Source: Bacteroidia bacterium
Lineage (GTDB): Bacteria; Bacteroidota; Bacteroidia; Bacteroidales; Paludibacteraceae
NCBI GenBank assembly: GCA_009929375.1
Contig: SAAO01000012.1
Coordinates: 1 to 64,000, forward strand
Reading direction: 5' to 3'
Length of the DNA: 64,000 nt
Shown here in pieces: positions 27,557-36,720 of this stretch (positions are counted from its first letter, which is position 1; every line of letters starts with the position of its first letter). The notes beneath the pieces are model-generated. The model had not been told where the DNA came from, did not search any database, and was given only the letters and a program-made list of their open reading frames with translations. The position numbers were made by a program, and so were the translations under genes.

Positions 27557-28143
27557 TATTTTACTCCTCCATAATTTTTAGGTTCTGCTTCCGAAATCTT
27601 CTGAGGATATACATCCTGAACTGCTTTCTTCTGATCTTCTTCGAGTTCGTCAAAAACTTTTCCGAATTTCTGAAGGGCCAGTTCATTTCTTAGTTCATTA
27701 TAAGCAGCTACCAATTCGTTCTGTACATCGATATACGCCTGATATTGTGTGTCCACGTCATTCTGAAGTGAAATTACATGTTCTTTTGTAATTTCAATTT
27801 CACCGATTAACGGGATGTTTACCAACTCTTTTTTAGGCATGTTTGGATCGTTGTTCTCGTTTTTGATAAACTCTTTGGCTCTTGCGCGCAAATCCTTCAA
27901 ATCCATCAACTCTCCCTGTACCTGTAATTCGTTCATACTGTTGATTTTAACCTGAAAAAGGTTACGTTTGTTTACATCAACAGGAGGGACTTTCTGGTTA
28001 TCGGGCAGTGGTGGGGGAAGTCGACGCGACAACCCTGTACTTGTACTCATCGAAGTGGTTACAAGGAAGAATATCAGGAGCAAAAACGCGATGTCAGCCA
28101 TTGAACTGGAATTGATCTCGCCAATTTTTCTTTTCTTTCCCAT
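27556..28143 (-). CDS. exbD: ExbD/TolR-family protein (first copy)
   Basis: 195 residues with the helix and proton-path Asp in SSMADIAFLLLIFFLV (about 14-29). The periplasmic part is longer than in the second copy and includes a coiled, charged insert (about 105-165) whose role is unknown. It shares the operon with exbB, a four-helix membrane protein and the second exbD. A heteromeric ExbD stator with the downstream copy is plausible. Confidence 0.9.
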   Translation of the reverse strand: MGKKRKIGEINSSSMADIAFLLLIFFLVTTSMSTSTGLSRRLPPPLPDNQKVPPVDVNKRNLFQVKINSMNELQVQGELMDLKDLRARAKEFIKNENNDPNMPKKELVNIPLIGEIEITKEHVISLQNDVDTQYQAYIDVQNELVAAYNELRNELALQKFGKVFDELEEDQKKAVQDVYPQKISEAEPKNYGGVK

Positions 28144-28188
28144 TTTGAAATATTCTATCTTGCGGACAAATTTTGTCCGGTTAGTTTT

Positions 28189-28665
28189 TTATTTAAGACT
28201 TGTGTAAACTCTTGCTCCGAAAATGGCAAGCACTACAGCTGCAAATAATGTGTAGCTTGCGTAGATAACCATGTCGGTAAACTGAGCCCAAAAACCTTCG
28301 TTTTCAGTTCCTTCGTAACCAATAATTGAGATTTTCTCAGCACTTCCGAGCGACCATGCCACAACGAAAATAAGTACGAAAATAATTAATGGAATAAGAG
28401 ATTTAATTGCTGATAACGGATTTTCAACCAGACTTTTCACAAAACCTAATACGATTAGAAGTAATGTGATTACTACAATCAGTCCGATAAGGAAATATGA
28501 CCAATATAGTAATGTGTCGGTATATTTTGGTACAGTAAGCAGTTCACCACCCACTTCGAGCGATTCAGCATTTCCACCCACATATATCATGGCAACAAAG
28601 ATACCAGATAAAATAACGAGTAGATAAGCTAAAATTTTGGGGGCTTTTTCAATTATTTTTGACAT
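28189..28665 (-). CDS. Four-helix membrane protein of the exb operon
   Basis: 158-residue integral membrane protein with about four helices (about 10-30, 50-75, 88-110, 130-152) and no recognisable enzyme motif. It sits between exbB and the two exbD genes, 24 bases after exbB. A small membrane protein at this place recurs in Bacteroidetes exb operons, so it is probably an accessory part of the complex. Function not established. Confidence 0.72.
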   Translation of the reverse strand: MSKIIEKAPKILAYLLVILSGIFVAMIYVGGNAESLEVGGELLTVPKYTDTLLYWSYFLIGLIVVITLLLIVLGFVKSLVENPLSAIKSLIPLIIFVLIFVVAWSLGSAEKISIIGYEGTENEGFWAQFTDMVIYASYTLFAAVVLAIFGARVYTSLK

Positions 28666-28689
28666 ATCTGAATTCTTTTATTGTTCAAA

Positions 28690-29502
28690 TTATTTTTTTG
28701 AGTGTTTAACAATGATATCGAGCAATGAGATAGAAGAGTCTTCCATGTCATTTGTCATGCTTTCGATCAAAGTAAGGATGTAGTTGAAGAATACCTGAAG
28801 AATCATGGCTACGATAAGACCGAATACAGTTGTCAAAAGGGCTACTTTCATACCACCTGCTACTACAGTTGCCGAAATGTCACCTACCTGCTGAATTTTG
28901 TCGAAAGCCTGAATCATACCGATTACTGTTCCCAAGAATCCTAATGAAGGAGAAAGTGTGATGAACAGCGAAATCCATGTAAGGTTCTTTTCGAGAAGAC
29001 CTAACTGAACACCTCCGTAAGAGGCTACTGATTTTTCAACTACGTCGATACCTTCGTCGTAACGCGAAAGACCCTGATAGAAGATAGAGGCTACCGGTCC
29101 ACGAGTATTGCGGCAAACTTCCATTGCAGCTTTTACACCACCTTTGTCCCATGCTTCATCGATGTTGGTGAGAAGTTTTTTGGTGTTGGTAGAAGAAAGA
29201 CTCAGATAAAGAATACGTTCGATAGACAATGCAAGACCCACGATCAAACAAAGAGCTACCGGAGTCATCCACACAGCACCCCCTTCGATGAATTTTTGTT
29301 TCAATGCTTTGTGCATACCTACTTCTTCTACCACTTCAGTTTCTTCTGTGGTTTCTGTAACAGTTGTAGCAGCTGAATCTGTTGCGGCTGAATCAGTTGC
29401 GGCTACCTGCTCTGTTGCGGGAGCGTCCTGTGCCACTACGTTCAAAGTGCTTCCAAAATTGAAAATCGCTACGATTGATAAGATTGCAAATACCTTTTTC
29501 AT
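28690..29502 (-). CDS. exbB: ExbB/TolQ/MotA-type proton channel protein
   Basis: 270 residues. Unusual N-terminus: a signal-peptide-like segment (about 1-24, ending VVAQD), then an Ala/Thr/Glu-rich periplasmic stretch with a DSAATDSAATT repeat (about 36-60) before the MotA/TolQ/ExbB domain. Three membrane helices follow (about 72-95, 165-190, 210-240), with the conserved TLSPSLGFLGTVIGMI block. It forms the proton channel with the ExbD subunits and powers TonB-dependent uptake. First protein gene of the operon; a tRNA-Ser gene lies 75 bases upstream. Confidence 0.93.
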   Translation of the reverse strand: MKKVFAILSIVAIFNFGSTLNVVAQDAPATEQVAATDSAATDSAATTVTETTEETEVVEEVGMHKALKQKFIEGGAVWMTPVALCLIVGLALSIERILYLSLSSTNTKKLLTNIDEAWDKGGVKAAMEVCRNTRGPVASIFYQGLSRYDEGIDVVEKSVASYGGVQLGLLEKNLTWISLFITLSPSLGFLGTVIGMIQAFDKIQQVGDISATVVAGGMKVALLTTVFGLIVAMILQVFFNYILTLIESMTNDMEDSSISLLDIIVKHSKK

Positions 29503-29577
29503 TTTACTTTTTTTTAAATGTTCTAATTGTTGTTGTTTTATTTTTTTTGTTTCAATTCATTCTGCCTGAATTTGTTG

Positions 29578-29667
29578 CGGAGAGGAAGAGATTCGAACTC
29601 TCGATACGATTCCACACCGTATATACGCTTTCCAGGCGTACCTCTTCAACCACTCGAGCACCTCTCC
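29578..29667 (-). tRNA. tRNA-Ser (anticodon GGA)
   Basis: 90-nucleotide class II tRNA. Acceptor stem GGAGAGG pairs with CCTCTCC; discriminator G; the anticodon loop CTGGAAA gives anticodon GGA (29631-29633 on the plus strand); a long variable arm; TTCGAAT in the T loop. The 3' CCA is not encoded. TAACTTCG upstream is a near-match to the -7 consensus. It precedes exbB on the same strand and may share its transcript. Confidence 0.95.
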
Positions 29668-29763
29668 AAAACGGGGCGAAGTTAAGAAAAAATCACGAAA
29701 AACAATGTATTTATTGAAATTTGTATCCAATAAATTATTTTTTTCTCGTTTTTTTAGATGGTT

Positions 29764-30543
29764 TTATGATTTCGGCTCTGATTTTTCAAATAAATTGAAA
29801 GAATTATAGCTTGTTATTTCTATAATTTCCTCCTTTTTCATGTTGTAAACTTCGGATAGTTTGTTACAAATAAGGCTTGTATATGCACTTTCGTTACGCT
29901 TTCCCCTGAATGGTGTGGGTGTCAGATAAGGTGCATCGGTTTCGGTTAGCAGGTGCGTGGGTTTTATTTGTTTCAATGTTTCAGCAAGTCCTGAGTTCTT
30001 GAAAGTGACTATACCATTAATACCCAGTAAAAACCCTCCGAAATCTATAATTTCTTCAGCCTGTATCACATCGCCTGTAAAACTGTGAAATACGCCTCTG
30101 AGTCCCTTTCCTCTGAATGGTTCGAGTGCGTTCATGGTTTCGCGAAACGAATCGCGTACATGTATTATCACCGGTAAATGATAGTCGATGGCCCATTGCA
30201 GTTGCTGTGTGAACGCAATCAGCTGTTCGTTGTAAAAGCTTTTATCCCAATACAAATCTACACCAATTTCTCCAATTGCTATATATTTTCTACGTGATAA
30301 TTCGTTTTTTATTATATCGAGTTCACTTTTATAGTTTTCTTTTACGCTTGTAGGGTGTAAACCTATGGCTGCAAAGCAATAATCCGGATATGATTTTTCG
30401 AGACTGAGCATTCGTGGCAGCGATTCACTGTCGACATTGGGTAGAATAATTTTTTTTACCCCGGCATCTTTTGCCCGTTGAATTACTTCGTCGCGATCGT
30501 TATCGAACTCCTCGGAATAAATATGTGAATGGGTGTCAATCAA
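29764..30543 (-). CDS. TatD-family metal-dependent DNase
   Basis: 259-residue amidohydrolase-fold nuclease. Metal ligands: the DTHSH motif at 3-7, the GEIGVDLYWD block near 94-103, IHVRD near 127-131, HSFTG near 151-155 and the TETDAPYLTP motif near 198-207. TatD enzymes act as 3'-5' DNases or in quality control of DNA and proteins; the exact role in this phylum is not settled. It lies 90 bases downstream of guaA, so cotranscription is possible. Confidence 0.93.
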   Translation of the reverse strand: MIDTHSHIYSEEFDNDRDEVIQRAKDAGVKKIILPNVDSESLPRMLSLEKSYPDYCFAAIGLHPTSVKENYKSELDIIKNELSRRKYIAIGEIGVDLYWDKSFYNEQLIAFTQQLQWAIDYHLPVIIHVRDSFRETMNALEPFRGKGLRGVFHSFTGDVIQAEEIIDFGGFLLGINGIVTFKNSGLAETLKQIKPTHLLTETDAPYLTPTPFRGKRNESAYTSLICNKLSEVYNMKKEEIIEITSYNSFNLFEKSEPKS

Positions 30544-30633
30544 AACATTTACAATTATTTCATTTACAATTTACCCTTGATGTTAGTGTGCTTCATTTCA
30601 TTAAATGGGAAATGGGAAATGGTCAATTCTTTC

Positions 30634-32151
30634 TTATTCCCACTCAATGGTTGCAGGTGGTTTTGAACTGATGTCGTACACTACGCGGTTGACGCCTTTT
30701 ACCTTGTTGATGATTTCGTTCGACATTTTTGCCAGAAATTCGTAAGGTAAGTGTGCCCAGTCGGCTGTCATTGCGTCGGTCGAAGTTACAGCGCGCAGAG
30801 CCACAGCATTTTCGTAAGTGCGTTCGTCGCCCATTACGCCCACCGATTGCACAGGAAGCAGAATAACGCCTGCCTGCCATACTTTGTCATAAAGGTTCCA
30901 GTCGCGCAGACCGTTGATGAAAATGTCATCGGCTTCCTGCAAAATATGTACTTTCTCAGGCGTAATGGCTCCCAGAATACGCACTGCAAGACCCGGTCCA
31001 GGGAATGGCTGACGTTTGATAAGGTGGTGCATCATGCCAAGTTCGGTACCCACACGGCGAACTTCGTCTTTGAACAGGAGTCGTAAAGGTTCGCACAGTT
31101 TCAGATTCATTTTTTCAGGAAGTCCGCCTACATTGTGGTGCGATTTAATGACAGTTCCTGTGATGGAGAGTGACTCGATAATGTCAGGGTAAATTGTGCC
31201 CTGCGCAAGCCATTTTACACCTTCAATTTTTTTAGCTTCGGCATCGAATACATCGATGAATCCTGCGCCAATAATTTTACGTTTTTTCTCCGGATCGGTT
31301 ACTCCATCGAGCATTTTATAGAAATAATCTTTGGCATTAACTCCAATAACGTTGAGTCCGAGGTGTTCGTAATCTTTCATTACATTTTCGAACTCATTTT
31401 TACGGAGTAAACCATGATCCACAAATATACAGGTGAGGTTTTCGCCAATGGCTTTGTTGAGTAAAACGGCTGCTACAGAAGAATCAACACCTCCGGAAAG
31501 ACCGAGTACAACCTTGTCGTTGCCAAGTTGAGCGCGCAGTTCGTTTACTGTGCTTTCCACAAACGAAGCCGGTGACCAGTTGCGCGAAGCACCGCAAATA
31601 TTCAGGAAGTTTTCGAGCAGCGAAATGCCATCGAGCGTGTGGTATACTTCGGGGTGGAACTGTACAGCCCAGGTGGGTTCGTTCTCAATTTTGTAAGCAG
31701 CAAGCTCCACATCGGCTGTGCTGGCTATTTTGCGGAATCCTGCAGGGATTTTTGTGATGGAATCGCCGTGCGACATCCATATCTGCGATCCCGGGTTGAT
31801 GTCCTTGAAAAGCGGATCGTTATTGTCAATGAAATCGAGGTTTGCACGGCCGTATTCGCGTGAACCGGCAGCTTCCACATTTCCTCCTGATGTGTAGGCA
31901 ATGTATTGTGCGCCGTAACAAATTCCCAATACAGGAAATTTTCCGCGGATATTACTCAGATCGGTTTTGAAAGCAGTGGGATCGTACACTGAAAACGGAC
32001 TTCCGGAAAGAATTACTCCTTTGATGTCGGTAGTATCTTCGGGAAATTTGTTGTAAGGCACTATTTCGCAATACTCGTTCAGATCGCGCAGACGTCGTCC
32101 GATAAGCTGTGTGGTTTGTGAACCGAAATCAAGAATAATGATCTTTTCCAT
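30634..32151 (-). CDS. guaA: GMP synthase (glutamine-hydrolysing)
   Basis: Converts XMP to GMP with glutamine and ATP. The N-terminal class I amidotransferase has nucleophile Cys78 in GICYG and the His/Glu pair in FHPEV; the ATP-pyrophosphatase domain carries the P-loop LSGGVDSS (about 223-230); the C-terminal dimerisation domain ends in the usual PATIEWE. 505 residues, normal length. I start at ATG 32151 ([12 protein letters not shown]); the longer open frame upstream runs through the promoter at 32182-32213. Confidence 0.97.
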   Translation of the reverse strand: MEKIIILDFGSQTTQLIGRRLRDLNEYCEIVPYNKFPEDTTDIKGVILSGSPFSVYDPTAFKTDLSNIRGKFPVLGICYGAQYIAYTSGGNVEAAGSREYGRANLDFIDNNDPLFKDINPGSQIWMSHGDSITKIPAGFRKIASTADVELAAYKIENEPTWAVQFHPEVYHTLDGISLLENFLNICGASRNWSPASFVESTVNELRAQLGNDKVVLGLSGGVDSSVAAVLLNKAIGENLTCIFVDHGLLRKNEFENVMKDYEHLGLNVIGVNAKDYFYKMLDGVTDPEKKRKIIGAGFIDVFDAEAKKIEGVKWLAQGTIYPDIIESLSITGTVIKSHHNVGGLPEKMNLKLCEPLRLLFKDEVRRVGTELGMMHHLIKRQPFPGPGLAVRILGAITPEKVHILQEADDIFINGLRDWNLYDKVWQAGVILLPVQSVGVMGDERTYENAVALRAVTSTDAMTADWAHLPYEFLAKMSNEIINKVKGVNRVVYDISSKPPATIEWE

Positions 32152-32181
32152 TGAGAATATCGATTGATTGAAAAATTTGTG

Positions 32182-32213
32182 CAAAAATAGCAAAAAGTCA
32201 GGGCAACTGCAAA
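32182..32213 (-). promoter_or_regulatory. guaA promoter
   Basis: Minus strand: TTTG ending at 32210, exactly 20 bases, then TATTTTTG (32189-32182). The predicted transcript starts about 25 bases before the ATG, leaving no room for a purine riboswitch. Confidence 0.75.
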
Positions 32214-32318
32214 TGATAATAAAGGCAGTTGGGGTCTGAATTTTAAGTCGGATAAGAAAATTGCAGGTTGGAAAATTAAAATCAGCCGGAACTTCAAATA
32301 CTTTTTGCAATTTTATCA

Positions 32319-32347
32319 TTGTTGTGACTGCCCATTTCATATATTTG
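32319..32347 (+). promoter_or_regulatory. Promoter of the PAS sensor kinase gene
   Basis: TTG (32319-32321), 18 bases, then TATATTTG (32340-32347). Slightly short spacing; 35 bases before the ATG. Confidence 0.5.
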
Positions 32348-32382
32348 CATTAAATTTTATTTTTGAATTAATCTGAAACGAT

Positions 32383-34098
32383 ATGTACGCATTTGATTTA
32401 CGTACCCTTTATGCCAGTTTTGTAGTAATGCTGGTAGTATGTCTGGCTGTGGTGGCTCTTCTGTGGTGGCAGAATCGAAAACGTTTCAGAGGCCTGGAAC
32501 TGATCGTGCTGTACATTGTGATGCAGTTTTTTGGCCTGGTTCTGATTGCACTTCGCGACAAAATACCCGATTTTCTTTCGATCATTATGGCTAATGGCTT
32601 TGTGGTGGGTGGCGCCTTTCTGGCTTTTGTGGGTCTCGAAAAATTCAGCGACAAAGAAACACCTCGTCTGAAACATTATTTGTTGTTTGTTTTCTTTCTA
32701 ATACTACATTTTGTGTTTACTTATTTTTATCCTTCGCAGGAACTAAGAAATATAAATGTGAGTTTTGCACTTATGGTTGTGTCGTTGCAGAGTGCACATT
32801 TGATGCTTTACAGAAATACCGGAGTAATGCGTAAAATTGCAAAGCCAATGGGCTATGTGTTTGTTTTTCTTGTGTTTATTGGTGTTGTAAGGTTGTCGAA
32901 GTATTTTTTTGTGGGATTCTCTGACTTAAGTTATTTCAATTCCGGTGTATTCGAAGTATATGTGGCTTTAATGTATCAGGTGGCCTATTTCTTTTTGGTG
33001 TTTTTTCTTGCATTAATGGTTAACGAAAGACTTCTGAATGAGATTTCAGTGCAGGAAGAAAAATTTTCCAAAGCATTTCGTTATTCTCCGTTAGGTATAA
33101 TGATTTCAACCTTAAACGAAGGACGTATTATTGAAATAAATGAGGGCTATGAACATATTACCGGCTATCTTGCATCTGAAATAGTTGGCAAAACTACTAC
33201 TCAAAACAATATTTGGGTTGATGAGGCCGACCGTTTCGCTTTTATAACAGAGCTAAATGAAAAGGGGCGAGTTGTAAACCGTACGATGCAGTTTCGAAAA
33301 GCAAATGGGGAGCTTATAACTACCGAATTTTCAAGCGAAATTATTCATATTGATAACGAAAAGTGTTTGCTGTCGGTGGTAAATGATATAACAGAAAAGA
33401 AAAAGACAGAAGCAGAACTGCGAAAATCGCAAAGAATTCTGCGTAGTTTTGCTTCTCATTTACAAAATGCCGGCGAGGAAGAAAAAATTGTATTGGCTAC
33501 TCAAATTGATAATGAGCTGAATCAGAGTCTGGCGGCGCTTAAAATGGATATTGGATTACTCAAACAAAAGTTCAGAAAGAACGACGAGACCGGGCAGTCG
33601 GACGAACTGATTCATAAACTCGATGAGGTGTATAAAACCCTGGGCAACTCGCTGGCCTTTTCGCTTAAATTAATGACAAGCCTCAGGAATGAGGTGCTTT
33701 ATATGATGGGATTACCCGATGCTATCAGACTATATGTTGATGAAGTTAATCATAAATACCCTGCCACACAATGTTTTTTCGATTTGGGTAAAGTTGATAA
33801 AATGCCTCAGCAGAAGCAGTCCACTGTACTTTATCGTATTTTCGAAGATGCAATTTCCAATACACTTATTCACTCGCAGGCTTCCGAAATTATTGTTTCG
33901 TTGCACGGTCGTAATAATGCTCTTGAACTCGAAATTTCAGATAACGGGGTAGGTTTTGAGTACACTGAATTTATGGAGCATAGCTCGCACGGGCTTATGT
34001 TGATGCGCGAGCGCACGTCGCTACTCGATGGACAAATGTTTATTACATCGGCTCCCGGCGAGGGGACAACTGTGAAAATCGTGGTGCCGGTTTTGTGA
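32383..34098 (+). CDS. Membrane PAS sensor kinase with His-to-Asp change at the phospho-acceptor site
   Basis: 571 residues. Seven membrane helices (about 10-215), a PAS domain (about 228-340, YSPLGIMIS and a C-terminal NDITEKKKTE), a HisKA_3-type dimerisation helix (about 355-400) and a HATPase domain (about 455-570: a LYRIFEDAISN N-box and DNGVGF G-box). In the dimerisation helix the expected ELHDELGQ reads QIDNELNQ, so the phospho-acceptor His is Asp376 and the next Asp is Asn377. The ATP-binding part looks intact. It may be a pseudokinase, a partner in a heterodimer, or use another residue. No response-regulator gene is adjacent. Confidence 0.82.
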   Translation: MYAFDLRTLYASFVVMLVVCLAVVALLWWQNRKRFRGLELIVLYIVMQFFGLVLIALRDKIPDFLSIIMANGFVVGGAFLAFVGLEKFSDKETPRLKHYLLFVFFLILHFVFTYFYPSQELRNINVSFALMVVSLQSAHLMLYRNTGVMRKIAKPMGYVFVFLVFIGVVRLSKYFFVGFSDLSYFNSGVFEVYVALMYQVAYFFLVFFLALMVNERLLNEISVQEEKFSKAFRYSPLGIMISTLNEGRIIEINEGYEHITGYLASEIVGKTTTQNNIWVDEADRFAFITELNEKGRVVNRTMQFRKANGELITTEFSSEIIHIDNEKCLLSVVNDITEKKKTEAELRKSQRILRSFASHLQNAGEEEKIVLATQIDNELNQSLAALKMDIGLLKQKFRKNDETGQSDELIHKLDEVYKTLGNSLAFSLKLMTSLRNEVLYMMGLPDAIRLYVDEVNHKYPATQCFFDLGKVDKMPQQKQSTVLYRIFEDAISNTLIHSQASEIIVSLHGRNNALELEISDNGVGFEYTEFMEHSSHGLMLMRERTSLLDGQMFITSAPGEGTTVKIVVPVL

Positions 34099-35319
34099 TT
34101 ATCTGAGTAATAACGAACTGTCGCCATAACTCAGAAAACGGAAGTCGTGCGACATAGCATAGTCATAAATGTTTTTCCATTTGCCGTCCACAAAAGCCGA
34201 AACCAAAAGCAATAAGGTGCTTTTAGGTTGATGAAAATTGGTAATCATTCCGTTTATCACCCTGAATTTATATCCGGGACGAATCATAATCTGAGTGTCG
34301 GCATGTAGCGTGTCAGTTTGCATGCGGTCGAGATATTTCAGAATTTCGTTGAGCATTTCGCAGGTGTCGTATTTGTGTTGCACAACGTAAGGCGCCCATT
34401 GCGAAACCCGTAAGGCCTCTTCTCCTTTGCCTTCTTTCAACTGCACTCCTATATAATAAAGGCTTTCAAGTGTACGCACCGAAGTGGTTCCCACAGCTAC
34501 AATCTGACCATAGTTAACATTAAGTTTTTCAATGGTTTTGCGCTGTACCGAAATCACTTCGGTGTGCATATGATGTTCGGCAATGTCTCGCGTTTTTACA
34601 GGCTGAAAGGTTCCTGCGCCCACATGAAGTGTCACTTCTTCCGGACGGATATTTTTCTGAGCCAGACTTTCAAATACTTCGTCGGTAAAATGCAGTCCTG
34701 CTGTGGGAGCTGCCACCGAACCTTTAATTTTTGAATATACGGTCTGATAATTTTTCAGATCGCTTTCCTCTGTTTTGCGATGCAGATAAGGTGGAATAGG
34801 CAATTCTCCGGCACTTTCCAATATGTCGGCAAAATGAATTTCGTTGTTATTCCACTCAAAATGAACTTTATGTGTATTCCCTTCTGTCGATACAAGTGTG
34901 GCTTTCAGTTCGCACTCTTCATTAGCTATACTTAAGTTTTTAATGAGCGCGCCTTCTTTCCATTTTTTCAGATTGCCAATCATACATTTCCATATGCAGG
35001 AATGAACAGAACCGAGCGATTGTGCATAATCGGCAGGACTGTCCGGTTCGAGACAGAAAATTTCAATCTGTGCACCGGTGATTTTCTGAAAAAGCATACG
35101 CGCCTGAATTACACGGGTGTTGTTATAAACCAATAATGTGTTTTCGGGCACAAAATCAGCGATATTCGAAAAAATACTTTCCTGAATTTTTCCCTGCTGA
35201 TAAAAGAGCAGTTTCGAACTGTCGCGTTTGGTGAGTGGATATTTTGCAATACGCTCATCGGGAAGCGCGTAATCGTATTCGCTTATAAAAATGGGAGTTG
35301 CCTCGTTATTTGTGCTCAC
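34099..35319 (-). CDS. queA: tRNA preQ1(34) S-adenosylmethionine ribosyltransferase-isomerase
   Basis: Adds the epoxycyclopentane ring in queuosine synthesis on tRNA. Recognisable blocks: YDYALPDERIAKYPL at the N-terminus, VYNNTRVIQARM (about 92-103), GSVAAPTAGLHFT (about 224-236), the HVGAGTFQPV motif (about 256-265) and ITNFHQPKSTLLLLVSAF near the end, here split for length. I use GTG 35319 (406 residues): it lies 26 bases after a full consensus promoter (35345-35375), whereas the open frame up to 35451 crosses that promoter. The gene ends next to the sensor kinase stop. Confidence 0.92.
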   Translation of the reverse strand: MSTNNEATPIFISEYDYALPDERIAKYPLTKRDSSKLLFYQQGKIQESIFSNIADFVPENTLLVYNNTRVIQARMLFQKITGAQIEIFCLEPDSPADYAQSLGSVHSCIWKCMIGNLKKWKEGALIKNLSIANEECELKATLVSTEGNTHKVHFEWNNNEIHFADILESAGELPIPPYLHRKTEESDLKNYQTVYSKIKGSVAAPTAGLHFTDEVFESLAQKNIRPEEVTLHVGAGTFQPVKTRDIAEHHMHTEVISVQRKTIEKLNVNYGQIVAVGTTSVRTLESLYYIGVQLKEGKGEEALRVSQWAPYVVQHKYDTCEMLNEILKYLDRMQTDTLHADTQIMIRPGYKFRVINGMITNFHQPKSTLLLLVSAFVDGKWKNIYDYAMSHDFRFLSYGDSSLLLR

Positions 35320-35344
35320 GGTAAATGAAATATGTTTTGAGCCG

Positions 35345-35375
35345 CAAAAATACAGATAATGTGGCAATTTGACAA
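35345..35375 (-). promoter_or_regulatory. queA promoter
   Basis: Minus strand: TTG (35375-35373), exactly 20 bases, then TATTTTTG (35352-35345). It decides the GTG start of queA and leaves a leader of about 20 bases, too short for a preQ1 riboswitch. Confidence 0.75.
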
Positions 35376-35676
35376 CAAGCGTCTTTTCTTTATCTTGGTC
35401 GGATAACACTATATTCACAGCATGTGGTTGAATCCCCATGCTCACGTTCAATCGGACGTCGCTACGCGACTTAAAGAGTGGGTAGTGCGGCGTTTTACAA
35501 CTGGTGCTTAGCCACGAGCGATTGCACTTACGTTAGGTTTTAACCCTATGCAATCTCAAATACATTTTTAGTTCCCTCGCTGCGGGATGACAAGGACAAT
35601 AAGGAAGGAGAATTCCGTCGCCCAACTGGTAGTGGGTTTGCAGAGATTTAGCGTGGCGACGGTGCAAAAAACACCT
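35376..35676. other. Left edge of the accessory island
   Basis: About 300 gene-free bases between the queA promoter and the island. They contain a GTCGC-tac-GCGAC palindrome near 35457-35470 and an inverted repeat CCGTCGCC (35615-35622) with GGCGACGG (35655-35662), which follows the last island gene by 14 bases and may be its 3' hairpin. No integrase or attachment repeat is visible. Confidence 0.5.
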
Positions 35677-36315
35677 TTACACTACTTCCACCTTCAACCC
35701 TAATCCCAACTTTTCGGAAATTTCCTCCAATTGCCGTTTCTTTTTATCAGTGGACGAATGGGTGAGAATAAGATAGTCGCCCGCAAGCTCGTGTTGATTG
35801 TAGAAATCATCGCGGGTTTTGCCGATAAAATCCAAGCCTACATGCTTTAACCCTAATGCTGCTACTTTTTGAATACCCACCGTTTCAACTACTTCAATCA
35901 GTGTTTCGTAAGCATATCGGTTATTGATAATTTTTCCATTAGGGAATGTGACTACCAAGCCAGTCCACGACGATTTTGGTGACGAAGTAATGGTTTTATC
36001 TGTCTTTTTTGTGCGCTCTTTGTTGGGTAGTGGAGCAAGCGAATATTGTTTGGTATCGCCTTCTTCGGTGATAACACGCTTGCGGGTTAAGCGCACACTA
36101 AGTGCTTCTCCCGGCACATAATCTACAACCAACACAATGGGGCGTTGTATTTGGGTGATTATGGGTTCGATGCTTTCGGATAATCGAGGAATGACTTCGT
36201 TTTTGATTAATTCTTCTTCAAGCTGGTCGGCTTTTTGAAGCATTTCTTCATTGAGAGATAAACCAACTTCTTTTGAATAATTGATTAGTTGATAGAGTTT
36301 TTCAAGTTTTGTCAC
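35677..36315 (-). CDS. 212-residue protein of unknown function, coupled to the EVE gene
   Basis: Start is GTG, overlapping the EVE stop as GTGA, so translation is coupled. Two parts are visible: a charged helical N-terminal half (about 1-50) with a KRVITEEGDTK beta segment after it, and a compact C-terminal domain (about 115-212) with WTGLVVTFPNGKII, an AYETLIEVVETVGIQKV helix, and a closing YLILTHSSTDKKKRQLEEIS block. The C-terminal domain looks like a nucleic-acid-associated module known beside restriction genes, but I cannot name it. It is the last gene of the island. Confidence 0.6.
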   Translation of the reverse strand: MTKLEKLYQLINYSKEVGLSLNEEMLQKADQLEEELIKNEVIPRLSESIEPIITQIQRPIVLVVDYVPGEALSVRLTRKRVITEEGDTKQYSLAPLPNKERTKKTDKTITSSPKSSWTGLVVTFPNGKIINNRYAYETLIEVVETVGIQKVAALGLKHVGLDFIGKTRDDFYNQHELAGDYLILTHSSTDKKKRQLEEISEKLGLGLKVEVV

Positions 36316-36716
36316 AGCGATAAATTGATTATTTGTTCAAATTCTTCTTTTTTTAAAGGCATTACAGCCAATCGAGGTTGTTTTATCAATCCAATGTTCT
36401 CCAATTCTTTTGTTGTTTTTATCTGACTTAATGAAATTGGGCTTTTAAATGTATTAACAGGTTCGAAAGTAACCGAAACCCAACGTGTATCTGCTGTTGT
36501 TGGGTCTTGGTGGGCTTCACGAATTACAATCATTTTGCCCATTATGCAATTCCCTTCCTGACTGTGATAAAACAGCACTTCATCGCCCAATCGCATTGCT
36601 TTTAGGTTATTCCGTGCTTGTGGGTTTCGGACAGAATAAATCTCGAAACTACCATTTCTCAATATTTCCTGCCAACTATAACGGAATGGGGCAAATTTTA
36701 CTAACCAATGTTTCAT
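36312..36716 (-). CDS. EVE-domain protein
   Basis: 134 residues forming a single EVE (PUA-like) domain: MKHWLVKFAPFRYSW at the N-terminus, VRNPQARNNLKAMRLGDEV (about 31-49), FYHSQEG (about 51-57) and a C-terminal PRLAVMPLKKEEFEQI block. EVE domains read modified bases in DNA or RNA and are often part of modification-dependent restriction systems. There is no fused nuclease here, so it would act with a partner, perhaps the coupled 212-residue protein. I start at ATG 36716, five bases after the transposase gene; a start at 36755 would overlap it. Confidence 0.85.
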   Translation of the reverse strand: MKHWLVKFAPFRYSWQEILRNGSFEIYSVRNPQARNNLKAMRLGDEVLFYHSQEGNCIMGKMIVIREAHQDPTTADTRWVSVTFEPVNTFKSPISLSQIKTTKELENIGLIKQPRLAVMPLKKEEFEQIINLSL

Positions 36717-36720
36717 AGTA

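Noticed and set aside
32152-32190. Purine riboswitch before guaA
   Set aside because: The leader from the consensus promoter is only about 25 bases.
35320-35375. preQ1 riboswitch before queA
   Set aside because: The promoter leaves about 20 bases of leader, too short for the aptamer.
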